DNA of 64,000 nucleotides. Origin: Massilia mucilaginosa. GTDB taxonomy: Bacteria; Pseudomonadota; Gammaproteobacteria; Burkholderiales; Burkholderiaceae_D. The notes beneath the pieces were generated by a model. That model did not search any database, was not told the origin of the DNA, and saw only the letters and a list, made by a program, of their open reading frames with translations. The stretch is from contig NZ_WHJH01000004.1 in assembly GCF_011682145.1 (NCBI RefSeq), positions 219,976 to 283,975 on the forward strand. Reading direction: 5' to 3'. This document shows, one piece after another, positions 8,862 through 16,779 of this stretch. Each line of letters starts with the position of its first letter. Position 1 is the stretch's first letter. Made by a program: the position numbers and the translations under genes.

Positions 8862-9278
8862 TCAGCCGGGGCCGAGCAAGTCGTGCGCGTCGAGGATGGC
8901 GTAGATGATGTCCGGATGCCGCTCGAGCGAGCGCCGGATGGCGCTCGGGACCGCCTGACGGGTCTTGCGGCACAGGCCCGGCAGCTCGTCCAGCACAATG
9001 CTCAGCCCGCGCGCGCTGCGCACCTCGTTGTTGCTGGGGGTAATGCGCAAGACCACGCCGAGCTGGCTGCGCAGGCGTTCGGCCAGCTTGTTCAGTTCGG
9101 CGTAGCTGGCAATGCCGTCGATGTGCGCGAGCAGCTTCTTTTCTTCGTCGCGGGTCAGGCGCAGGATGCGGGTGTCCCCGGCCGGGTCTGCCAGCAGCGC
9201 ATCGCGCTGGCACACGCAGGCGCCAGGCGGACATTCGATGCGGATCGGAAAAGGCGGTGCCTGGAGCATGGGAGTCAC
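8862..9278 (-). CDS. Hypothetical protein next to the GspE-like ATPase
   Basis: The 138-aa protein is not recognised. It has a CxC pair near the N terminus (GACVCQRD), a central helical part (DEEKKLLAHIDGIASYAELNKLAERLRSQLG) and no signal peptide or membrane segment. It lies 94 bp upstream of the ATPase gene on the same strand, so the two may be co-transcribed. The 121-bp hairpin repeat lies upstream of it. Codon use resembles the rest of the chromosome, so it is likely a real gene. Confidence 0.6.
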   Translation of the reverse strand: MTPMLQAPPFPIRIECPPGACVCQRDALLADPAGDTRILRLTRDEEKKLLAHIDGIASYAELNKLAERLRSQLGVVLRITPSNNEVRSARGLSIVLDELPGLCRKTRQAVPSAIRRSLERHPDIIYAILDAHDLLGPG

Positions 9279-9369
9279 ATCGCCGCAGCGGATGAACGGG
9301 CCGGATCGATAGAGTAGCGCCGTGGCGGCATCGATGTCAAACGGCGGCTAAGTTGGCGCTGAAACTTCT

Positions 9370-9490
9370 GGGAACCTCGAAAAACCTACTGCGCGGCGCA
9401 ATTTTCGCCCTGCGATGCTCACCGTACTTTCGTACGGTTGCGTTTCTCGGACGAAACTTGCGCCGCTCGCTACGGTTTTTCGAGGTCCCC
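9370..9490. repeat. 121-bp long-hairpin intergenic repeat
   Basis: Two arms of about 58 nt are imperfect inverted copies around a TTTC tip. The outer ends are GGGAACCTCGAAAAACC and, on the other strand, GGGGACCTCGAAAAACCG. The inner ends read CACCGTAC and CAACCGTAC. The element contains no credible gene and sits between two genes of the - strand. It resembles copy A/B of the other repeat in architecture but not in sequence, so it is a different family. It could be a terminator, an mRNA stabiliser or a MITE. Confidence 0.65.
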
Positions 9491-9508
9491 TTCTGTCATT
9501 GAATGCGT

Positions 9509-9841
9509 TCAAGAATGAATGGCCGGAACGTTCACCCGGTGCCCGAGCTCCGCATTGCCGTACGTGCGTATCACTTCCGCGATCACCACATGATAACCGT
9601 CCAGCCACCTGGCCTGCGCCGCCTTGGCCTGCAAATGCGCCGGATGCTGCATCAAGGCCTGCAGCGCTTCCAGGCTTTCCCAGTAATACACATTCGAAAA
9701 CAGGCCGGTCGCGCGGTTTTCCCACGCCTCTTCACCGAGGTAGCCGGGCAGCGCCTTGGCGGCCTCGGCGATGGTTTTGTCGAGCTGATGAAATTCGTCG
9801 TCGAGATCTTTGGTGCCGAAAATGAAGGTGGAGGAGTACAT
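9509..9841 (-). CDS. Antibiotic biosynthesis monooxygenase-like protein
   Basis: This 110-aa protein has the dimeric alpha+beta barrel (ABM) pattern: MYSSTFIFGTKDLDDEFHQLDKTIAEAAKALPGYLGEE, then a conserved NVYYWESLEALQALMQHPAHLQAK, where a His near the end is typical. Such proteins act on quinones or haem, or have no known substrate. The ATG at 9841 is chosen because the ABM fold starts immediately there; an upstream in-frame ATG would add 22 residues with no match to the fold. It is monocistronic as far as can be seen. Confidence 0.75.
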   Translation of the reverse strand: MYSSTFIFGTKDLDDEFHQLDKTIAEAAKALPGYLGEEAWENRATGLFSNVYYWESLEALQALMQHPAHLQAKAAQARWLDGYHVVIAEVIRTYGNAELGHRVNVPAIHS

Positions 9842-9957
9842 GGCCGTGACGGTGGATAAGTGAACGGCGATTGTGCCATGCCGGCAAGAACATTGCCGGA
9901 TCAGCATCCGGATTCATCGCGCGACGCCCGCAACGATGCGGCAGCCCGGGTGCACCG

Positions 9958-10848
9958 TCAGGGCAACTCCACTTCAAGTCCTTCGTACGCCAGCACCACG
10001 CGCAGCCCGGCCGGCAGCGGCCCGTGGCGCCTGAGCGCCTCGGCGAACACCGCTTCGAGTTCGTCGTCGCCGCGGGTCGGTTCGTGGTGGGTGCAGTACA
10101 GGGTACCGGCGCCGACCCGTACCGCCGTCGCCAGCGCCGCGTCGAAGGTGCCGTGCCCCCAGCCGCGCTTGGACGGATATTCGTCGCCCGTGTACGAGCA
10201 GTCCACGATCAGCGCGTCCACCCTGTCCATGGCGCGGTCGATGGCGTGCTGGCGCTGCGCCATATAGGCCTGGTAGGGCGCATGGCCCTCGTCGTGTTCC
10301 GGGTACGGATTGTAAAAAGGCTCATGGTCGCCCGTGAAGAACACCGACTTGCCGTTGCAGCTGATGCGGTAGCCCAGATTGGTCACCGGATGGTTCATGA
10401 CCACGTTGTCGACCATGGCGTCGCCCACGGCCACCGCCACGCCCACCTCCAGCGTGCGGTATTCGATGGTGGCCGCCATCTGCGCTTCGCCGACCGGAAA
10501 ATAGCTGTTCTGCAGCTGCACCCCCATCACATGCTCGATGCCCTGGCCGGTCGCCTCGTCGCGCGCGCCGTGCAGGCACACCCGGCTGGTCGGGATGAAC
10601 AGCGGCGTAAAGAACGGCAGGCCGTGGATATGGTCCCAGTGGCTGTGCGTGATGAAGATGTTCGCATGCACGGGCAGGCGCGTGAGCAGGTGCTGGGCCA
10701 GCGCGAAAATGCCGGTGCCGCCGTCGAGGATGATCAGGGTGCCGTCGTCGCTGCGCACTTCGATGCAGGTGGTGTTGCCGCCATAGCGCGCCGTGCGCGG
10801 CCCCGGCGAGGGAATCGAGCCGCGCACTCCCCAGAAGCGCACTTTCAT
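9958..10848 (-). CDS. Metallo-beta-lactamase-fold hydrolase
   Basis: The 296-aa protein starts MKVRFWGVRGSIPSPGPRTARYGGNTTC, the start of the MBL subgroup often found with two-component and cyclic-nucleotide genes. The zinc ligands HSHWDH are at 68-73. Later metal ligands are in NHPVTN, FTGDHEP and DCSYTGDEY, with YCTHHEP near the end. The subgroup resembles phosphodiesterase or RNase Z-like folds, but the substrate is unknown. It is divergent from the HD-GYP/cyclase genes across 243 bp, so a link with cyclic nucleotide turnover is possible but unproved. Confidence 0.85.
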   Translation of the reverse strand: MKVRFWGVRGSIPSPGPRTARYGGNTTCIEVRSDDGTLIILDGGTGIFALAQHLLTRLPVHANIFITHSHWDHIHGLPFFTPLFIPTSRVCLHGARDEATGQGIEHVMGVQLQNSYFPVGEAQMAATIEYRTLEVGVAVAVGDAMVDNVVMNHPVTNLGYRISCNGKSVFFTGDHEPFYNPYPEHDEGHAPYQAYMAQRQHAIDRAMDRVDALIVDCSYTGDEYPSKRGWGHGTFDAALATAVRVGAGTLYCTHHEPTRGDDELEAVFAEALRRHGPLPAGLRVVLAYEGLEVELP

Positions 10849-11091
10849 GTTGTTACTCTCATGGCTGGAATCGTCAGTGTTGCAATTACGGTCGATCATA
10901 GCGGTTTTGCCCCCAAAACGGCGGCAAAATTTGGCCCCGACTCCTTGCCGCGCCCGCTTTCGTGCCCTTTTGCCCACGCTTTTCGCGTGCCGATGTACAG
11001 TACTCGCAAGTGGCGCTACACTATGGGAAGTTACTCTACAGAAAGGGTGTGTCGGCTTCCGTAGGACGTCCCGCAAGGCCGCTGAACCATC

Positions 11092-12708
11092 ATGCGAGTA
11101 TTAAATCCCATTCAAATTGCCCAGCGCCTCGAGTTGCTTACCGAGGTTGGCGTAGCGCTTGGCAATCCGGACACCGGCTATGTGCTCGACCGCATCCTGC
11201 ATGTGGCGCGCAACATGACCGGCGCCGACGGCGGCACCCTGTACCTGCCGAATGCCGACCGCACCAGCCTGCGATTCCACATTTCGATCAACGAAACGCT
11301 CGGCCTGTACCAGGGCGGCGCCAGCGGGCGCGAGATCGGCATGGAAGCGGTGCCCTTGTACGACGCCGCCGGCGCCCCGAACGTGAGCGCGGTGGCCGCC
11401 TATGCGGCGCACTCCGGGCACTCGGTCAATATCGCCGATGTCTACCAGGACGGCATATTCAACTTTTCGGGCATGCGCAGCTTCGACGCCGCCTACGGCT
11501 ACCATTCGCAATCGTTCCTGACGGTGCCGATGAAGGATCACCACGGCACCCTGGTGGGGGTGCTGCAACTGATTAACGCGCGCCCCGCCGGGCGCGGCAC
11601 GATCGGCGCCTTTTCCGCCACCGACCAGCGTTTCATCGAAGCGCTGGCGTCGCAGGCCTCGGTGGCCATCACCAACCAGCAGCTGGTGCGCCAGCTCGAA
11701 GAACTGCTCGAAGGCCTGATCGACCTGATTAACATCGGCATCGATGAAAAGTCGCCGCATACCGGCCGCCATTGCCAGCTGGTGCCGAAGCTGACGATGA
11801 TGCTGGCCGAAGCGGTGCACGAGACCGCCGACGGCCCGATGGCCGAGTTCCACCTGAGCGACGCCGACCGCAAGGAGCTGTGGCTGGCCAGCCTGCTGCA
11901 CGACTGCGGCAAGATCACGACCCCGGTGCACGTGGTCGACAAGGCCACCAAGCTCGAAACCATCGTCGACCGCATCGGCCTGATCGACACGCGCTTCGAA
12001 GTGCTGCTGCGCGACGCCGAGATCGACGCCCTGCGCGCGCGCTGCGAACCGGGCGCCGACCACGCCGTCATCGAGGCCGGGCATGCGCGCGTGCGCGCCG
12101 CGCTGCTCGACGACCGCGCGTTCCTGCGGCGCGCCAACGTCGGCGTCGAAAACATGCCCGAGGCCGATCAGGATCGGGTGCGCCGGATCGCCCGGCGCCG
12201 CTGGCGCGGGCCCGATGGGGGCGAGAGCGACTTCCTCGACGACGATGAAGTACTGAACCTGACCATCCGCTTCGGCACCCTCACGGCGCAGGAACGCAAG
12301 ACCATCAACAACCATATCGACGTCTCCGTGCGCATGCTCGAATCGCTGCCCTGGCCCGAGCACCTGCGCAACGTGCCCGAATACGCCGGCGGCCACCATG
12401 AACGGATGGACGGCAAGGGCTATCCGCGCGGCCTGACCGGCGCCCAGATGTCGGTGCCGGCGCGGGTGATGGCCATTGCCGATATTTTCGAGGCGCTCAC
12501 CGCGCGCGACCGGCCGTACAAAAAGGGCAAGCTGCTCTCCGAATCGCTGCACATCCTCGGGAAGATGGCGTGCAACGGCCATGTCGATCCGGACCTGTTC
12601 GATATTTTCGTGCGCAGCAAAGTCTATCTCACCTTCGCGCACGAGAACATGGACAAGCGCCAGATCGACAGCGTCGACGAAAGCACCATTCCCGGCTACC
12701 GCGCATGA
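11092..12708 (+). CDS. GAF and HD-GYP domain phosphodiesterase
   Basis: The protein is 538 aa. A GAF sensor occupies ~20-195 (NMTGADGGTLYLPNADRTSL...FLTVPMKDHHGTLVGVLQLINA). The HD-GYP domain runs from ~205, with LLHDCGKI (269-274) and HHERMDGKGYPRGL (435-448). HD-GYP enzymes hydrolyse cyclic di-GMP, and both metal-binding motifs are intact. About 130 residues separate the HD from the GYP motif, longer than usual, including an Arg-rich, probably disordered segment near 355-385. The stop overlaps the cyclase start (ATGA), so the two products are likely made together. No membrane segment: cytoplasmic. Confidence 0.92.
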   Translation: MRVLNPIQIAQRLELLTEVGVALGNPDTGYVLDRILHVARNMTGADGGTLYLPNADRTSLRFHISINETLGLYQGGASGREIGMEAVPLYDAAGAPNVSAVAAYAAHSGHSVNIADVYQDGIFNFSGMRSFDAAYGYHSQSFLTVPMKDHHGTLVGVLQLINARPAGRGTIGAFSATDQRFIEALASQASVAITNQQLVRQLEELLEGLIDLINIGIDEKSPHTGRHCQLVPKLTMMLAEAVHETADGPMAEFHLSDADRKELWLASLLHDCGKITTPVHVVDKATKLETIVDRIGLIDTRFEVLLRDAEIDALRARCEPGADHAVIEAGHARVRAALLDDRAFLRRANVGVENMPEADQDRVRRIARRRWRGPDGGESDFLDDDEVLNLTIRFGTLTAQERKTINNHIDVSVRMLESLPWPEHLRNVPEYAGGHHERMDGKGYPRGLTGAQMSVPARVMAIADIFEALTARDRPYKKGKLLSESLHILGKMACNGHVDPDLFDIFVRSKVYLTFAHENMDKRQIDSVDESTIPGYRA

Positions 12709-14966
12709 AACGCGCCGCCCGCCTGCTGCGCAGGTATTGGGGGCGCTGGCTGCTCGGAATCGGATTGACCGTGGCGGCGGCGCTGGGCACCCTGGGCTAC
12801 CTGCACAGCGACGCCATCGAGCGCATGGACGGTTTCCTGGCCGGCCTGCGCATGCGCATCGAAGCGCCGCGCCTGGACCCGCGCATCGTGATCGTCGATA
12901 TCGACGAAAAGAGCCTGGCGGCGGTCGGGCGTTTTCCGTGGAGCCGCGACATCCAGGCCAGGCTGGTCACCCAGCTCACGCGCCACTACGAGGTGGGCGC
13001 GGTCGGCTTCGACATCTCCTTTCCCGAGCCGGACACCTCGTCCGGCTACGCGGTGCTGGAACGGCTGGCGCACCAGGAGCTGGACCGGGTAGCGGGCCTG
13101 AAGGAGCAGCTGGCCGCCCTGAAGGCCGGCATGGACTACGACGGCCTGCTGGCCGACGCCCTGCGCGGGCAGCCGGTGGTGCTTGGCTACAATGTGTCGG
13201 AAAAGCTGCGCAAGGGCGTGCTGCCGGCGCCCGCGTTCACGCTCGAGAGCCTCAACGGGCGCGAGCTGCTGGCCTACAGCGCCAGCGGCTATGAAGCCAA
13301 TCTCGCGCGCCTGCAGCAGGCCGCCGCCGGCGCCGGCATCTTTACCGCCTTCACCGATGCCGACGGCGTGATCCGCTCCTCGATCCTGTTGCAGCGCATC
13401 GGCGACGCGTATTATCCCTCGCTGTCGCTGGCCACGGCGGCGGTGTACCTGAAGGCGCGCGCCATCGCGCCGTATTTCGATACCACCGTCGACCAGCTCT
13501 CGCAGGCCCAGAAGAACAGCGGCAGCGCGGCGCGGATTTCGCTGTTCCTGCCGCAGGGCCAGTTGCGCATTCCGGTGGGCGAGGGGCTGACCACGTACGT
13601 GCAGTATCGCGGGCGCGGCGGGCCGTCCGGCGGCGCCTTTCGCTACGTGCCGGCGGCCGATGTGCTCTCCGGCGCCGCGCCGCCGGCGCATCTGAAGGGC
13701 GCGCTGGTGCTGGTCGGCTCCACTGCGCCCGGCATCAACGACCTGCGCGTGACCCCGGTCAATCCGGAGTACCCGGGGGTCGAGGTGCATGCCAACCTGC
13801 TCAAGTCGATCCTCGACAACGACTTCAAGGCCCGTCCCGCCGAAGCCTACCTGCTCGAAACGGTGCTGGTGCTCGCGTTCGGACTGGTGCTCTCGCTCGC
13901 GCTGGCGCCGCTGTCGCCGCTCAGGGCGGTGGCGCTGGCCACCCTGGCGCTGGGCGCCGCCCTCGGCCTGAACCTGCTGCTGTACCACCAGGCCGGCATG
14001 GTGCTCAACGCCGCCGTGCCGGTGCTCCTGATCGTGGCGCTGTTCGTGATGAACCTGGCTGTCGGCTACGTGTTCGAGGTGCGCAAGGGGCAGGCGCTGG
14101 TGTCGCTGTTCGGCGAATACGTGGCCCCCGAGCTGGTGGCCGACATGGCCGACAATCCCGGCCACTACACGATGGAAGGCGCCACGCGCGAGCTGACCGT
14201 GCTGTTCGCCGACGTGCGCGGGTTTACCGGCATCGCCGAGCAGCTCACCCCGGCCGCGCTGCGCGAATACATCAACCTGTATCTGACGGCGATGTCGGAA
14301 GACATCCGCGACAGCCATCGCGGCACCCTCGACAAATACATCGGCGACGCCGTCATGGCCTTCTGGGGCGCGCCGCTGGCCTTTGCCGACCATGCCAGCC
14401 GCGCCGTCGCCAGCGCGCTGCTGATGCAGGCCAGCGCGGCGCGCCTGGACACCATGTTCCGCGCGCGCGGCTGGCCGCCGCTGGCCATCGGCATCGGCAT
14501 CAACAGCGGCCAGATGCACGTTGGCGACATGGGCTCGGCCATCCGCCGCGCCTACACGGTCATGGGCGACGCGGTCAACCTGGGCGCGCGCCTGGAAGGG
14601 CTCACCAAGGTGTACGGCGCCGCCATCGTGGCCGGCGCCGCAACCCGCCTGGCCGCACCCGAATTCGCGTGGCGCGAACTCGATCTGGTGCGGGTCAAGG
14701 GCAAGCTCGAACCGGTGGCGATTTTCGAGCCGCTCGGCCATGCTGTTGCCCTGGACGCCGCCGCCGCGACCCGGCTCGCCGCCTGGCACGAGGCGCTGGC
14801 GCTGGTGCGCGCGCAGCAGTGGAGCGGCGCGCAAGCCATCCTGGCCGGCTTGCTGGCGGACCAGGAGTGCGTCCTGTACCGGCTTTATCTCGACCGTATC
14901 GCGCTGTACCGCGCCCACCCGCCCGGCCCGGATTGGGACGGCGTTACCAGATTTGACACGAAATAG
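12705..14966 (+). CDS. CHASE2-domain adenylate/guanylate cyclase
   Basis: The 753-aa membrane receptor has an N-terminal helix (~13-33) and a periplasmic CHASE2 domain (~35-375, starting DAIERMDGFLAGLRMR and IVIVDIDEKSL). Three hydrophobic helices follow (~378-455), then a class III cyclase domain (~495-680). Metal-binding aspartates lie in LFADVRGFTG and LDKYIGDAVMAFWG, and VMGDAVNLGARLEGL is also intact. It should make cAMP (or cGMP) in response to a periplasmic signal. The ATG overlaps the HD-GYP stop by 4 bp. CHASE2 cyclases often occur beside FecR-domain genes; one is found 6 kb downstream here. Confidence 0.92.
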   Translation: MKRAARLLRRYWGRWLLGIGLTVAAALGTLGYLHSDAIERMDGFLAGLRMRIEAPRLDPRIVIVDIDEKSLAAVGRFPWSRDIQARLVTQLTRHYEVGAVGFDISFPEPDTSSGYAVLERLAHQELDRVAGLKEQLAALKAGMDYDGLLADALRGQPVVLGYNVSEKLRKGVLPAPAFTLESLNGRELLAYSASGYEANLARLQQAAAGAGIFTAFTDADGVIRSSILLQRIGDAYYPSLSLATAAVYLKARAIAPYFDTTVDQLSQAQKNSGSAARISLFLPQGQLRIPVGEGLTTYVQYRGRGGPSGGAFRYVPAADVLSGAAPPAHLKGALVLVGSTAPGINDLRVTPVNPEYPGVEVHANLLKSILDNDFKARPAEAYLLETVLVLAFGLVLSLALAPLSPLRAVALATLALGAALGLNLLLYHQAGMVLNAAVPVLLIVALFVMNLAVGYVFEVRKGQALVSLFGEYVAPELVADMADNPGHYTMEGATRELTVLFADVRGFTGIAEQLTPAALREYINLYLTAMSEDIRDSHRGTLDKYIGDAVMAFWGAPLAFADHASRAVASALLMQASAARLDTMFRARGWPPLAIGIGINSGQMHVGDMGSAIRRAYTVMGDAVNLGARLEGLTKVYGAAIVAGAATRLAAPEFAWRELDLVRVKGKLEPVAIFEPLGHAVALDAAAATRLAAWHEALALVRAQQWSGAQAILAGLLADQECVLYRLYLDRIALYRAHPPGPDWDGVTRFDTK

Positions 14967-15056
14967 ACCCTGCAATCTTTTCGTTTTTGCTCGCCTTTTG
15001 CGGCTTCGTCGCGTCCGCTGACTCCACTAAACAACGCTTGCTTGAAATACGTCAAT

Positions 15057-15081
15057 TTGCAACAGAATTTCTGTGTTGCAA
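15057..15081. promoter_or_regulatory. Interrupted palindrome upstream of the TPS operon
   Basis: Perfect 8-bp arms TTGCAACA and TGTTGCAA are separated by 9 bp (GAATTTCTG). The site lies ~100 bp before tpsB in the 218-bp gap after the cyclase gene. It looks like a dimeric-regulator operator. It is not a CRP site (TGTGA-N6-TCACA). The rest of the gap holds no gene. Confidence 0.5.
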
Positions 15082-15184
15082 GAGATGATGCAGTTAAACT
15101 GAGCGCATATACGCACCCTGTGGCTTGGCTTTTTTCTAAGTTTGAACGCATGCCAACACGAACAACACACCGTAGAGTTCATCC

Positions 15185-16768
15185 ATGAATCTTCCCTTTG
15201 CGCGCCTGCTGGCTGGCGCCGTGCTGGCCGGCGCGGTCAGTGCGGCCTGGGCCACCGAGCCGGCCGCGACCGAGGCAATTCGGTTCGACATTGCCCGTTT
15301 CGATGTCGCCGGCAATACCTTGCTGCCCGCCGCGCAGCTCGACGCGGCGCTGGCGCCGTTTACCGGCAGCGGTCGCGATTTTGGCGACGTCCAGCGCGCG
15401 CTCGAAGCGCTCGAAGCGCTGTACCACCAGCGCGGCTACCAGGTCGTCACGGTCCAGTTGCCCGAGCAGGAACTCAATCGCGGCGTGGTGCGCCTGAACG
15501 TGGTGCAGACCAGGATCGGCCGCATCAGCGTCAGCGGCAACAAGCACGTCGACGACGCCAACGTGCGGCGCAGCCTGCCCACCCTGCAAGAAGGGAAGAC
15601 GCCCGACCTGGACCGGGTGTCGGCCAATCTGCGCATGGCCAATGAGAACCCGGCCCGCAAGATCAAGCTGAACCTGCAGAACGGCGCCGCCGACGACACG
15701 CTCGACGCCAGGCTCGATGTGGCCGACGAGAAGCCGTGGACCGCCATGCTCAATGTGGACAACAGCGGCACCGGCCAAACCGGCAAGACCCACGCCGGCG
15801 TGGTGCTGCAGCACGCCAACCTGTGGGGCCGCGACCATGTGGGCAGCGTGCAGTACACCACCACCGTCGAGGAGCCGAGCAAGGTGAGCGTGTACGGCGC
15901 TGGCTATCACATTCCGCTGTACGAACTGGGCGACTCGGTCGACCTGTACGCCAGTTATTCGGATATCGATTCGGGTTCGGTCACGGCCGGCATCTTCAAC
16001 CTGGCGGTGAGCGGCAAGGGCACCGTGGCGGGCGTGCGCTACAACCAGGGCCTGGCGCGGCGCGGCAGCCTGGAACCGCGCCTGGTGTACGGGTTCGACC
16101 ACAAGGCCTTCAAGAACAGCGTGCTGTTTTCGGGCGAGAATTTTGGCAACGACATCACGGTTCATCCGGTGAGTGTGACATGGCTGGCCAGCACGCCCGT
16201 GGGCGGCGGCGAAGCCAATCTGTCGGTCGCGCTGGTGCGCAATATTCCCGGCGGCACCCGCGGCGAGAGCGTTGACTTTGCGCGCAACCGCGCCGGCGCC
16301 AAAGCCGGCTACACCATCGCCCGCGTCAGCGCGGCATTTACCCGCGCCTTCGGGGCCGACTGGCAGGTGCGCGCGCTTGTCAACGGCCAGCTGACGGGCG
16401 ACGCGCTGGTGCCGGGCGAGCAGTTCGGCGCCGGTGGCGCATCCTCGGTGCGCGCTCTGGAAGAGCGCGCCGTCTCCACAGACTCCGGCGTGCTGGCCAA
16501 TCTCGAAGTCTATACCCCGAACTTTTGCGCCGTGCGCGAACGCTGGCAGTGCCGCGTGCTGGCCTTTTACGATGGCGCCCACGGCCGCCGCCACCAAGCG
16601 CTGCCCGGCGAAGCCGCGCGCGCCACGGTGTCCAGTGCCGGCCTGGGATGGCGCTTTTCGATGGGCAGCTCGCTCAACATGCAGATCGACTATGGCCATG
16701 TGCTGCGCCGCGACGCCGGGGTGAACGACAAGAACAAAGTGCATGTCCGCGTAGGCCTTGCCTACTAA
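15185..16768 (+). CDS. TpsB outer-membrane transporter (ShlB/FhaC/HecB family)
   Basis: The 527-aa protein has a signal peptide (MNLPFARLLAGAVLAGAVSAAWA). A POTRA_2-type domain follows (~30-105: FDVAGNTLLPAAQLDAALAPFTG...YHQRGYQVVTVQLPEQEL), then a second POTRA (~110-180). The C-terminal half is a 16-strand beta barrel (~190-527) ending in a beta-strand with aromatic tail (VRVGLAY). The barrel contains the VRA..E sequence of the family. It secretes one cognate exoprotein across the outer membrane; the TpsA gene begins 11 bp downstream. The N-terminal helix that plugs FhaC is not obvious between signal peptide and POTRA1. Confidence 0.92.
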   Translation: MNLPFARLLAGAVLAGAVSAAWATEPAATEAIRFDIARFDVAGNTLLPAAQLDAALAPFTGSGRDFGDVQRALEALEALYHQRGYQVVTVQLPEQELNRGVVRLNVVQTRIGRISVSGNKHVDDANVRRSLPTLQEGKTPDLDRVSANLRMANENPARKIKLNLQNGAADDTLDARLDVADEKPWTAMLNVDNSGTGQTGKTHAGVVLQHANLWGRDHVGSVQYTTTVEEPSKVSVYGAGYHIPLYELGDSVDLYASYSDIDSGSVTAGIFNLAVSGKGTVAGVRYNQGLARRGSLEPRLVYGFDHKAFKNSVLFSGENFGNDITVHPVSVTWLASTPVGGGEANLSVALVRNIPGGTRGESVDFARNRAGAKAGYTIARVSAAFTRAFGADWQVRALVNGQLTGDALVPGEQFGAGGASSVRALEERAVSTDSGVLANLEVYTPNFCAVRERWQCRVLAFYDGAHGRRHQALPGEAARATVSSAGLGWRFSMGSSLNMQIDYGHVLRRDAGVNDKNKVHVRVGLAY

Positions 16769-16779
16769 AGGTGAAACAG

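Noticed and set aside
12696..14975. Very long open frame (759 codons) on the - strand opposite the cyclase
   Set aside because: It mirrors a GC-rich gene frame; its translation is low-complexity Arg/Gln/His with no domain, while the + strand frame has CHASE2 and cyclase motifs.
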